9,028 nt of DNA from an uncultured Anaerolineaceae bacterium (GTDB taxonomy: Bacteria; Chloroflexota; Anaerolineae; Anaerolineales; Anaerolineaceae). Where the stretch lies: NCBI GenBank assembly GCA_937894825.1, contig CALCQT010000216.1:1-9028 (forward strand), written 5' to 3'. Shown one piece after another: positions 1 to 5,762 of this stretch; position 1 is the first letter of the stretch, and every line of letters begins with the position of its first letter. The position numbers were made by a program, and so were the translations under genes. Below the pieces are notes generated by a model, which had not been told where the DNA came from, did no database searches, and saw only the letters and a program-made list of their open reading frames with translations.

Positions 1-1
1 G

Positions 2-1342
2 GCAGCGTGGCCGGATCCGCAGGGTATGATCGACCGGCTCCATGAAAAAGGGATCAAACTGGTCCTGTGGCAGATCCCGGCGTTGAAGGAATTGGAAGCG
101 GGACGCTCCGTCCCGCAGCATGCGGCGGATATCGCATTCGCACTGAAAAACGGGCTGGTGGCGGTCAACGATGACGAAGCACGAACACCATACCGGATTC
201 CCCGCCAATGGTTCATCGGCTCCTATCTGCCGGATTTCACCAACCCGGCCCTGGTCAATTGGTGGAATGAAAAGCGGCGCTATTTGGTGGAGATGGGCGT
301 GGACGGGTTCAAAACTGACGGGGGCGAATTTGTGCATGACCTGTCGATCCGCTTTGCGGATGGCAGCAGCGGCGAGTCCATGCGGAACCGCTATGCAGTC
401 GCCTACGAAAAAAGTTATCATGCTTTGGCGGCTAAAGAACGGGTTCTGTTCAGCCGGGCTGGCTATACCGGTGCACAAACGGCTTCCCTGCATTGGGCCG
501 GCGACCAACTGTCCACATTCAGCGAAATGCGGGCGGTGCTGACGGCGGGCCTGTCGCTGGGGCTTTCAGGCGTTCCCTTCTGGGGTTTTGACGTCGGCGG
601 CTTTGCCGGACCGATTCCCACGGCGGAACTCTATTTACGCGCCACCGCACTGGCGGTTTTTTCACCGATCATGCAATGGCACAGCGAGATGGTGGAAGGA
701 CAGTACGGCGCGGGTTCGGATGGCGACGCAAACAATGACCGCAGTCCCTGGAATATCGCCCGGCGGACCAATGATCCGTTCGTCTGTGAAACGGCCACCT
801 TTTTTGCGAATTTGCGCATGAATTTGCTGCCGGAGATCATAAATCAGGCCCGGATCGCGCAGCGGGACCATCTTCCGATGATGCGGCATCTGGTTTTTGA
901 CTATCCGGATGATCCGGAGGTGATGCATTGTGATGATCAATTCTTGCTGGGTGAGCTGCTGGTTGCACCGATTCTTACGGAAGGTGTGAACGGGAGAACG
1001 ATTTACCTGCCGGAAGGCGATTGGATCGATTTCTGGAGCGGAAAATCGTATCCGGGGAAAATCAGGGTAGCGGTTGAGGCAGAATTGAACCGGATCCCGG
1101 TTTTTCTCCGTCATGGCGGTGCGGTCCTTCTGAATCTGGCCGATGATCAGACGTTGGGGAGCCCCGTCGGCAATCGAGTGGGAGACTATCCGGAACTGAC
1201 CCTCCTGACCGGCGGCTCGCAGGCTTCGTACGTTTATGATGATAAAAACGGCCGGTCACTTCGCCTGACAGATGGGAAGCTGACTTCGGATCTATTGTCC
1301 AGATTGACCGTCAGAAATCTTGAAGGTATGAAAATGCTATAA
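2..1342 (+). CDS. GH31 family alpha-glycosidase, 5'-truncated by the window edge
   Basis: This is the C-terminal part of a glycoside hydrolase family 31 enzyme (alpha-glucosidase/alpha-xylosidase group), a retaining exo-hydrolase of alpha-linked sugars. The reading frame is open from base 2 (AAWPDPQG before the first Met at base 26), so that Met is internal and the N-terminal domain and start of the barrel lie upstream. Counting from the base-26 Met, the nucleophile motif GFKTDGGE places the catalytic Asp at residue 98. The motif HWAGDQ places the likely acid/base Asp at residue 160. GLSGVPFWGFDVGGF (about 178-193) is the typical barrel strand after it. A beta-sandwich tail follows (GELLVAPIL, then LPEGDWIDFWSG). 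The KTD-G-E form resembles YicI-type alpha-xylosidases, but substrate cannot be decided without the N-terminus. No signal peptide can be assessed. The family call is firm; the substrate is open. The gene ends 396 bp before lacI. Confidence 0.93.
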   Translation, partial: AAWPDPQGMIDRLHEKGIKLVLWQIPALKELEAGRSVPQHAADIAFALKNGLVAVNDDEARTPYRIPRQWFIGSYLPDFTNPALVNWWNEKRRYLVEMGVDGFKTDGGEFVHDLSIRFADGSSGESMRNRYAVAYEKSYHALAAKERVLFSRAGYTGAQTASLHWAGDQLSTFSEMRAVLTAGLSLGLSGVPFWGFDVGGFAGPIPTAELYLRATALAVFSPIMQWHSEMVEGQYGAGSDGDANNDRSPWNIARRTNDPFVCETATFFANLRMNLLPEIINQARIAQRDHLPMMRHLVFDYPDDPEVMHCDDQFLLGELLVAPILTEGVNGRTIYLPEGDWIDFWSGKSYPGKIRVAVEAELNRIPVFLRHGGAVLLNLADDQTLGSPVGNRVGDYPELTLLTGGSQASYVYDDKNGRSLRLTDGKLTSDLLSRLTVRNLEGMKML

Positions 1343-1369
1343 TTTTACTCAGGATGCAGGAGTCAAAAT
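1342..1369 (+). other. Short bulged hairpin at the end of the GH31 gene
   Basis: ATTTTACTC (1342-1350) can pair with GAGTCAAAAT (1360-1369) with one bulged C, overlapping the last base of the stop codon. No T-run follows, so it is not a standard intrinsic terminator. It may protect the 3' end of the message. It carries the 12-mer GGAGTCAAAATA (1359-1370), which recurs inside the hairpin at 4456-4500. Low confidence that it is functional. Confidence 0.3.
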
Positions 1370-1384
1370 ATCAAAAGCAGAAGA

Positions 1385-1429
1385 TGTGATTCTATTTTGT
1401 TGTGCGAAGCACAACAAAATAGAATCACA
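1385..1429. repeat. Perfect 21-bp inverted repeat (hairpin 1)
   Basis: Arms 1385-1405 and 1409-1429 are exact reverse complements separated by only GAA. The tip reads GCGAAGC (1404-1410), a sequence known to form an exceptionally stable DNA mini-hairpin. The arms are AT-rich with an inner TTTTGTTGTG. No T-tract follows on either strand, so a standard Rho-independent terminator is unlikely. It forms the left border of a symmetrical element ending at 1662. The same inner-stem sequence recurs in the hairpin at 1612-1662. Confidence 0.95.
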
Positions 1430-1434
1430 AAATA

Positions 1435-1480
1435 TGTCATTCCGAGCGGAGCGAGCGTAGCGAAGCGAAGTCGAGAAATC
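1435..1480 (+). repeat. GC-rich dispersed-type intergenic repeat, forward copy
   Basis: It begins TGTCATTCCGAGCGGAGCGA and continues with nested AGCGA/GCGTAGCGAAGCG units, ending in TCGAGAAATC. Repeats of the general form GTCATTC-CGAGCG-AGCGA-GAATC are scattered between genes in many bacterial genomes (established pattern, from memory). Bases 1456-1480 match the reverse complement of 1572-1596 at 23 of 25 positions. No ORF uses it. Copy number in this genome cannot be seen from one window. Confidence 0.8.
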
Positions 1481-1571
1481 TTCAAAATCTATTAGGAGGA
1501 TATTCTCAGGCGGAGGACGGGCTGATTACGACAAATTTGCATAAAACGTTGTCCTGTTACTGGAGATTGAG
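1481..1571 (+). other. Spacer between the inverted GC-rich repeats, no gene seen
   Basis: This 91-bp stretch forms the loop between the two inverted GC-rich repeats. It contains a strong Shine-Dalgarno-like AGGAGG (1494-1499) but no ATG, GTG or TTG at a suitable distance with a usable frame. A short open frame after it stops at TAA within about 45 bases. I see no RNA gene. It could be a remnant of an interrupted gene start or simply part of the repeat element. Confidence 0.5.
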
Positions 1572-1608
1572 GATGTCTCGACTCCGCTTCGCTACGCTCG
1601 ACATGACA
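1571..1608 (-). repeat. GC-rich dispersed-type intergenic repeat, inverted copy
   Basis: Read on the minus strand it starts TGTCATGTCGAGCGTAGCGA and ends TCGAGACATCC, matching the forward copy at 1435-1480. It lacks about nine bases of the forward copy's GAGCGGAGCGAG section. Together the two copies form an inverted pair around a 91-bp spacer, similar in layout to paired REP-type elements (REPINs), though the sequence is not a classical enterobacterial REP. Confidence 0.8.
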
Positions 1609-1611
1609 GGT

Positions 1612-1662
1612 TCATTGTTTTATATTTTGTCGTGTATCGCACGACAAAATATAAAACAATGA
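1612..1662. repeat. Perfect 23-bp inverted repeat (hairpin 2)
   Basis: Arms 1612-1634 and 1640-1662 are exact reverse complements with loop TATCG. The inner stem TTTTGTCGTG (1625-1634) equals the inner stem of hairpin 1 except for T1401 to C1631. The partner base changes to match (A1413 to G1643), so pairing is kept. The outer arms differ. No T-tract follows. It lies about 48 bp upstream of the candidate lacI -10 box and ends the symmetrical element that begins at 1385. Confidence 0.95.
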
Positions 1663-1696
1663 CTTCCCCGAAAATCTTACTGTTGGTGCTCTGATC

Positions 1697-1719
1697 ATCT
1701 TCGCGATGATATGATTTGA
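1697..1719 (+). promoter_or_regulatory. Candidate lacI promoter -10 with overlapping CG-centred operator-like palindrome
   Basis: TATGAT (1710-1715), followed by TTGA, is a plausible -10 box about 24 bp before the lacI start. It matches the TATAATTTGA cores at 4596 and 5621 with one change. Immediately upstream, ATCTTCGCGATGAT (1697-1710) is a near-palindrome (12 of 14 bases symmetrical) centred on a CG step, the usual style of LacI-family operators. The alternative arms ATCATC/GATGAT (1694-1699, 1705-1710) also pair. I see no good -35 hexamer. Autorepression by the adjacent regulator is an inference. Confidence 0.4.
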
Positions 1720-1738
1720 TAATGGCTGAGGAACCGGA

Positions 1739-2755
1739 ATGAAGCGGATAACGATCAAAGAAGTTGCCAACCTGACAGGGCTGTCGATTGCGACGGTTTC
1801 TTATGTCCTGAACGGCAAGGGGAATATTTCTGAAGATACACAAAAGCTCGTCCATGAGGCCGTATCCCAGTTGGGATATGTGCCGAATTATTCCGCCCGC
1901 AGCCTGGTCAACCGCAAAAGCAATTTGATCGGCGTGGTGATCCCGCAGGCGCAGCCGGGTAGTACACTGATGTTTGAGAACCCTTTTTACAGTGAAATTT
2001 TGTCGAGTATCGAGTACACTGCCCGCAAAAACGGTTATCACATCATGATCTCCGGCACCAATGCCGATGAAAAATATCTCCAACTGGCACAGCAGCGTAA
2101 TTTGAACGGTATCATCATTATCGGCATGTATAACAGCGACTCGTATGCGGGACTGGAAAAAATCAACATTCCGCTGGTGTTGGTCGATAGTTATGTTGAC
2201 AACCATCATTTTCATACCATCAAAATTAATGACCGATACGGCGGTTATATCGCCACGCGCTATTTGATTGAGCGTGGTCACCGCAAAATTGCTTTCCTTT
2301 CCGGCGCGCTGCATGAGAGCAGTGTCAATATGCAGCGGCTGGAGGGCTATTATGATGCGCTGCGGGAATATGATATTCCGGCTGAGGCGAAACGAATCCT
2401 GACCGGGCAGATCAACTTTGAGTCCGGCATGCGCCTGGCGGAGCAGCTGATCGATATGCCGGACGTCAGCGCGGTGTTTTGCACGGCGGATATTCTGGCA
2501 ATAGGCGTGATCAAGCGGCTGAATTCGCAGGAGCGCATCGTTCCGGAGCGCATTTCCGTTATCGGCTTTGATAACCTGAACATTGCCCATTATTGCATCC
2601 CCGGCCTGACGACAGTGGGCCAGGATGTCTATAAAAAAGGAGAGGCGGCAGTGAATGCCGTGCTGAATCATATTAATCACCCGGAGAACGCGAAAGAGGA
2701 AATTTCGCTGCCGGTATCTATTATTGAACGGGAATCGGTGAGGACGGTTGCATGA
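1739..2755 (+). CDS. LacI-family transcriptional regulator
   Basis: This is a 338-residue sugar-responsive DNA-binding regulator of normal family length. The N-terminal helix-turn-helix (residues 4-24, IKEVANLTGLSIATVSYVLN) is followed by the hinge helix region (YSARSLVNRKSNLIGVVIP, about 51-69). A periplasmic-binding-protein-like effector domain fills the rest, ending with the typical SVIGFDNLNIAHYCIPGLTTV stretch. GAGG (1728-1731) lies 7 bases before the ATG and supports the start. The gene overlaps the following GH13 gene by ATGA, so the two are probably co-transcribed and translationally coupled. The likely role is control of its own unit, and perhaps the GH31 gene upstream, by an alpha-glucoside breakdown product; this is inferred from context only. 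The exact effector is unknown. Confidence 0.95.
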   Translation: MKRITIKEVANLTGLSIATVSYVLNGKGNISEDTQKLVHEAVSQLGYVPNYSARSLVNRKSNLIGVVIPQAQPGSTLMFENPFYSEILSSIEYTARKNGYHIMISGTNADEKYLQLAQQRNLNGIIIIGMYNSDSYAGLEKINIPLVLVDSYVDNHHFHTIKINDRYGGYIATRYLIERGHRKIAFLSGALHESSVNMQRLEGYYDALREYDIPAEAKRILTGQINFESGMRLAEQLIDMPDVSAVFCTADILAIGVIKRLNSQERIVPERISVIGFDNLNIAHYCIPGLTTVGQDVYKKGEAAVNAVLNHINHPENAKEEISLPVSIIERESVRTVA

Positions 2756-4416
2756 CAAATGCCTGGTGGAAGGAATGTGTTTTTTACCAAATTTATCCGC
2801 GCAGCTTTATGGACAGCAACGGTGACGGAATTGGTGATCTGAACGGCATTATTTCAAAACTGGATTATCTGAAATGGCTGGGGATCGGCGCGATCTGGCT
2901 GAATCCGGTCTACGATTCGCCCAACGACGACATGGGGTATGACATTCGGGATTATGAGAAAATCATGACCGAGTTCGGCACCATGATGGATTTCGAGCGC
3001 CTGTTAGCGGCGGTGCATCAGCGCGGCATGCGGCTGATCATGGATCTGGTGGTCAATCACTCCTCCGATGAACACGCCTGGTTTGTCGAATCCAGAAAGG
3101 GCAAGGACAATCCATACCGGGACTATTACATCTGGCGGCCGGGAAAAAACGGCGGAGAACCCAATAATTGGGCCTCCTTTTTTACCCCTTCTGCCTGGAA
3201 ATATGACCCGGCCAGCGATGAATGGTATCTTCATTTGTTTTCGGAGAAACAACCGGACCTCAACTGGGAGAACCCGCAGGTGCGGGAGGAAGTGTTTGGG
3301 ATGATCAATCGCTGGTTTGACCGCGGCATTGATGGGTTCCGGATGGACGTGATCAACCTGATCGGCAAAAAGCCGGGGCTGCCGGATGGCGGCAAAGCGC
3401 CCAACGCGTCCGGCTATGTGATGGCGGACGAGCATTTTGCCAACCAGCCCAAAACGCACGTCTATCTTCAGGAGATGCGGAAACGCTGCTTTGACGGGCG
3501 GGACGTGATGTGCGTCGGCGAAACGCCGTTTGTCACACAGGAAATTGCGCCGGACTATCTCACGCCGGAAGGGACGGAACTGGATATGCTTTTCCAGTTT
3601 GAGCTGATGGATATCGACAGCGGAGCATACGGTAAGTGGGATATTGTTCCCTGGCGTCCTGAAAAACTGAAATCGATCCTGTCCGGCTGGCAGGATGCGC
3701 TGCGGGACAGTTGGAACAGTTTGTTTTGGGCGAATCACGACCAGCCGCGGCCAGTTTCCCGTTTCGGGTGCGATGACAACGAAGAATTGCGGGTTCGTTC
3801 CGCCAAAATGCTGGCGACGCTGATGCTTTTGCTGCGGGGGACGCCGTTTATCTATCAGGGTGAGGAGATCGGCATGACCAACACGCCGTTCTCGGATCCG
3901 TCCGAGCTGCGGGACATCGAGAGCCTGCGCTTCTATGAAATCGCGGCGGGCCGCGGGGAAGCCGCGCAGGCCTGGCACAGCATTCTCGCTAAAGGCCGCG
4001 ATAACGCGCGTACGCCGATGCAATGGGATGATTCCGCGAATGCCGGGTTCAGTGCAAGCGCACCCTGGATCCGGGTCAATCCGAATTATCCGACCATCAA
4101 TGTGCAGGCGGCGCAGGCCGATCCCAATTCGATTCTCAACTATTATCGTGCGCTGATCGCGCTGCGAAACAGCCATCCGAGCCTGATTTATGGGGATTAT
4201 GCTGAGATTCTTAACGATCATCCGCAGCTTTACGCTTATATGCGCGGGCTGAACGATGTGAAATGGCTCATTCTGATCAATCTGACCGGTGAGCAGGCCA
4301 GCCTGGAACTGTCAGCGCCGTTTGCGGAGGGGCAAATCATGCTCTCCAATCTGGACGGCCGTCTCGTAAATGAGGATCTGCTTCCGTATGAAGCGCGGGT
4401 TGTCCGGATCGGTTGA
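2752..4416 (+). CDS. GH13 alpha-glucosidase, oligo-1,6-glucosidase (GH13_31) type
   Basis: This 554-residue cytoplasmic enzyme has no signal peptide and the length usual for oligo-1,6-glucosidases. An N-terminal (beta/alpha)8 barrel carries the calcium-type loop DSNGDGIGD (21-29). The four alpha-amylase family regions follow: DLVVNH (98-103), GFRMDV with nucleophile Asp199, VGETPF with acid/base Glu257, and WANHDQ with Asp330. Val200 directly after the nucleophile is the residue linked to alpha-1,6 preference in this family; maltases have Thr there. RTPMQWDD and a C-terminal beta domain complete the fold. It probably hydrolyses isomaltose, panose or isomaltooligosaccharides. Trehalose-6-phosphate hydrolase is a close alternative. 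The start overlaps the lacI stop (ATGA), and GAGGA (2740-2744) inside lacI gives a 7-base spacing, so it needs no promoter of its own. Confidence 0.94.
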   Translation: MTNAWWKECVFYQIYPRSFMDSNGDGIGDLNGIISKLDYLKWLGIGAIWLNPVYDSPNDDMGYDIRDYEKIMTEFGTMMDFERLLAAVHQRGMRLIMDLVVNHSSDEHAWFVESRKGKDNPYRDYYIWRPGKNGGEPNNWASFFTPSAWKYDPASDEWYLHLFSEKQPDLNWENPQVREEVFGMINRWFDRGIDGFRMDVINLIGKKPGLPDGGKAPNASGYVMADEHFANQPKTHVYLQEMRKRCFDGRDVMCVGETPFVTQEIAPDYLTPEGTELDMLFQFELMDIDSGAYGKWDIVPWRPEKLKSILSGWQDALRDSWNSLFWANHDQPRPVSRFGCDDNEELRVRSAKMLATLMLLLRGTPFIYQGEEIGMTNTPFSDPSELRDIESLRFYEIAAGRGEAAQAWHSILAKGRDNARTPMQWDDSANAGFSASAPWIRVNPNYPTINVQAAQADPNSILNYYRALIALRNSHPSLIYGDYAEILNDHPQLYAYMRGLNDVKWLILINLTGEQASLELSAPFAEGQIMLSNLDGRLVNEDLLPYEARVVRIG

Positions 4417-4455
4417 TGTTGTTTATCCGCGGAAACAGCATTTACATAAAAGGAC

Positions 4456-4500
4456 GATTGTGGAGTCAAAATAAGATTTTCTACTTTTGACGCCACAATC
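4456..4500. repeat. 16-bp imperfect inverted repeat downstream of the GH13 gene
   Basis: Arms 4456-4471 and 4485-4500 pair with a single mismatch; the loop is 13 bases. It sits 39 bp after the GH13 stop. On the + strand it is followed by ATTTAAGCG, not a clean T-tract, so it is at best a weak terminator. On the minus strand only TTTT follows. It contains the 12-mer GGAGTCAAAATA (4462-4473), also present at 1359-1370 just after the GH31 gene. Confidence 0.75.
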
Positions 4501-4536
4501 ATTTAAGCGATAACCCTGATTCCCGAGAAATTCACA

Positions 4537-4606
4537 ATACCAATAAAAAACAACAAATACCATAACCGTTCATCGGAATTTTCCTCATGCCACCGTATAA
4601 TTTGAC
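4537..4606 (+). promoter_or_regulatory. Promoter-like element, copy A (upstream of the membrane protein gene)
   Basis: TATAAT (4596-4601) is a consensus -10 box. Bases 4537-4605 match 5562-5630 without gaps at 48 of 69 positions by my count. The most conserved parts are the core CCGTATAATTTGA and an A-rich block with CAACA and CATA (about 4545-4564). The place where a -35 would lie (about 4573-4578) is poorly conserved and far from TTGACA. This suggests either an activator-dependent promoter or a repeated element that carries a promoter. The implied leader to the ATG at 4735 is about 125 bases. Confidence 0.55.
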
Positions 4607-4734
4607 AGGCAGCCGTTATGTCCTAACCGTTGGAATATCTCTTTATTGATTTGTCTCGCGGCGCTGTGGAATGAGTGAAGAGCTTTTGTGTATATTGAAA
4701 TACGATTGGGCCATTTATGAAAGGAACCTTTTTT

Positions 4735-5415
4735 ATGATTCGTGACAGGCGGTTTGCAATCTTTTTTAGAGGCTTGGGCTTTTCAGTTGCGCTCATTGGT
4801 CTTTTGCTCCATATCAACGTTTTCGGCGGCAAATTTGCGCCGGGTTTGTTAATGTACTATACCATCCAAAGCAATCTGCTTGCCTTGGTCCTGTTTGGTC
4901 TGTTATTATTCCGAACGGTTAAAGGCTATCTGCAAGAGGGAAAATATGGCAAGACCGGTTATTTTGCCCGTTTTGAAATGGTCTGCGTTGTCGATTTGCT
5001 GGTGACACTAATTGTATACTGGACGCTTCTCGCTCCCGGCGCTTTTTCCATGAGCGAAAATGCGAAGCTCTGGTCATTCGGGAATCTGTCGGTTCATCTT
5101 TTCACGCCGTTGCTTTGCTTGATTGACTATATTTTGTTCGCCGAATCAGGAAGCTTGAAATACAGTGATGTTTATGCCATTTTGATCTTTCCATTATCCT
5201 ATGTTGCCTTTTCCACTGTGGCGGGCTTCTCGGGTTATATTTACCGAACATCTTCAATTGATGGCTCGCCTGTGCGGTTCCCCTATTTCTTCATGGATTA
5301 TGATCAGCTTGGCTTGCGTGCGATTCTTTATATCGGTGGGCTGATTGCGGCGTTCCTTGTCCTGAGCCATGCGTTCTATTTTCTTGATCGCAAATGGAAA
5401 AAACGCGCTCTTTGA
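4735..5415 (+). CDS. Six-helix integral membrane protein, Pr6Pr-like
   Basis: This hydrophobic protein of 226 residues has about six membrane helices (near 8-28, 41-60, 80-98, 117-135, 145-163 and 194-214). Arg/Lys residues at both ends (MIRDRR, RKWKKRAL) suggest that both termini are cytoplasmic. Conserved-looking features are YYTIQSN (41-47), HLFTPLL-DYILF (121-135) and an FPYFFMDY loop (182-189). These resemble the Pr6Pr family of bacterial membrane proteins, whose function is unknown. I chose the ATG at 4735 because AAAGGA (4720-4725) lies 9 bases before it; an in-frame ATG at 4717 has no such site and would add six residues. It has its own promoter-like element upstream and a probable terminator downstream, so it is likely transcribed alone. 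It is visibly more AT-rich than the neighbouring enzyme genes. No link to sugar metabolism is evident. Confidence 0.75.
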   Translation: MIRDRRFAIFFRGLGFSVALIGLLLHINVFGGKFAPGLLMYYTIQSNLLALVLFGLLLFRTVKGYLQEGKYGKTGYFARFEMVCVVDLLVTLIVYWTLLAPGAFSMSENAKLWSFGNLSVHLFTPLLCLIDYILFAESGSLKYSDVYAILIFPLSYVAFSTVAGFSGYIYRTSSIDGSPVRFPYFFMDYDQLGLRAILYIGGLIAAFLVLSHAFYFLDRKWKKRAL

Positions 5416-5463
5416 TGTTCAGCAAATAGAATTTGCGTCAAAACCCACGCGGGAAAATTTTCA

Positions 5464-5502
5464 CCGCTTCGAGTTCCATCAGGAATGAAGAGCGGCGTTT
5501 TT
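5464..5502 (+). terminator. Probable Rho-independent terminator of the membrane protein gene
   Basis: CCGCT (5464-5468) pairs with AGCGG (5491-5495), and TTCC pairs with GGAA closer to the loop, leaving an internal mismatch. TTTTT follows at 5498-5502. It starts 49 bp after the stop codon. The stem is imperfect, so strength is uncertain, but stem plus T-run fits an intrinsic terminator. Confidence 0.55.
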
Positions 5503-5561
5503 ATTTAAGAATTCTTCGTAATTTCACAAGTTACTGCCTGAAAATGGGCTTCGTTTTTTAC

Positions 5562-5631
5562 ATAACAACAAAAAGCAACAGATGACATAGCTGTCTATTA
5601 TCCATTTGGTTCTGCCGCCGTATAATTTGAT
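5562..5631 (+). promoter_or_regulatory. Promoter-like element, copy B (upstream of the GH94 gene)
   Basis: TATAAT (5621-5626) is the -10 box of the second copy of the element seen at 4537-4606. The core GCCGCCGTATAATTTGA and the upstream A-rich CAACA/CATA block are shared at identical spacing. No TTGACA-like -35 is present 16-18 bp upstream. If transcription begins near 5633, the leader to the GH94 ATG is about 130 bases and contains the long hairpin at 5658-5706. Confidence 0.55.
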
Positions 5632-5657
5632 TGAACAGCTTTTCTTTCGAAGATTGG

Positions 5658-5706
5658 AGTTCTTTTTGTGTGTTTTGCGCACGATGCAAAACACACAAAA
5701 AGAACT
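5658..5706. repeat. Perfect 21-bp inverted repeat (hairpin 3) in the GH94 leader
   Basis: Arms 5658-5678 and 5686-5706 are exact reverse complements, with loop GCACGAT. The arm contains TTTTTGTGTG, close to the inner stems of hairpins 1 and 2, but its other bases differ. It lies about 25 bases after the predicted transcription start and ends 56 bases before the GH94 ATG. No T-tract follows, so it is not a standard terminator. It could stabilise the leader, bind a protein, or be a mobile-element remnant. Confidence 0.93.
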
Positions 5707-5762
5707 GATTCAAAAATCGGAATTCCGCTGTATTGTTCTCAGATTGAAACAGGAAGAAGGAT

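Noticed and set aside
26..1342. ATG at base 26 as the true start of the GH31 gene
   Set aside because: The frame is open and family-like upstream (WPDPQG), and the Met lies inside the catalytic barrel, so the gene begins before the window.
1435..1608. CRISPR array
   Set aside because: There are only two repeat copies, they are inverted rather than direct, and there is no regular spacer series or cas gene.
1385..1662. Hairpins 1 and 2 as intrinsic terminators of the GH31 gene
   Set aside because: Neither stem is followed by a T-run on either strand, and the stems are AT-rich rather than GC-rich near the base.
1592..2758. 388-codon minus-strand open frame covering lacI and hairpin 2
   Set aside because: It runs antisense to a clear LacI-family gene, has no convincing ribosome site, and passes through a repeat structure at its C-terminal end.
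3004..4221. 405-codon open frame on the minus strand opposite the GH13 gene
   Set aside because: It is a shadow of a clear GH13 gene with all catalytic motifs; the antisense protein has an implausible composition and no known motif.
4602..4607. TTGACA as a -35 box
   Set aside because: The hexamer is perfect, but no TATAAT-like sequence lies 16-18 bp downstream. It overlaps the end of a better-supported -10 element.
4717..4734. ATG at 4717 as the start of the membrane protein gene
   Set aside because: No ribosome site precedes it, while AAAGGA sits at a good distance before the in-frame ATG at 4735.
5536..5559. GCC...GGC followed by six T as a second terminator
   Set aside because: The stem is only three base pairs with an eight-base loop, too weak to support.
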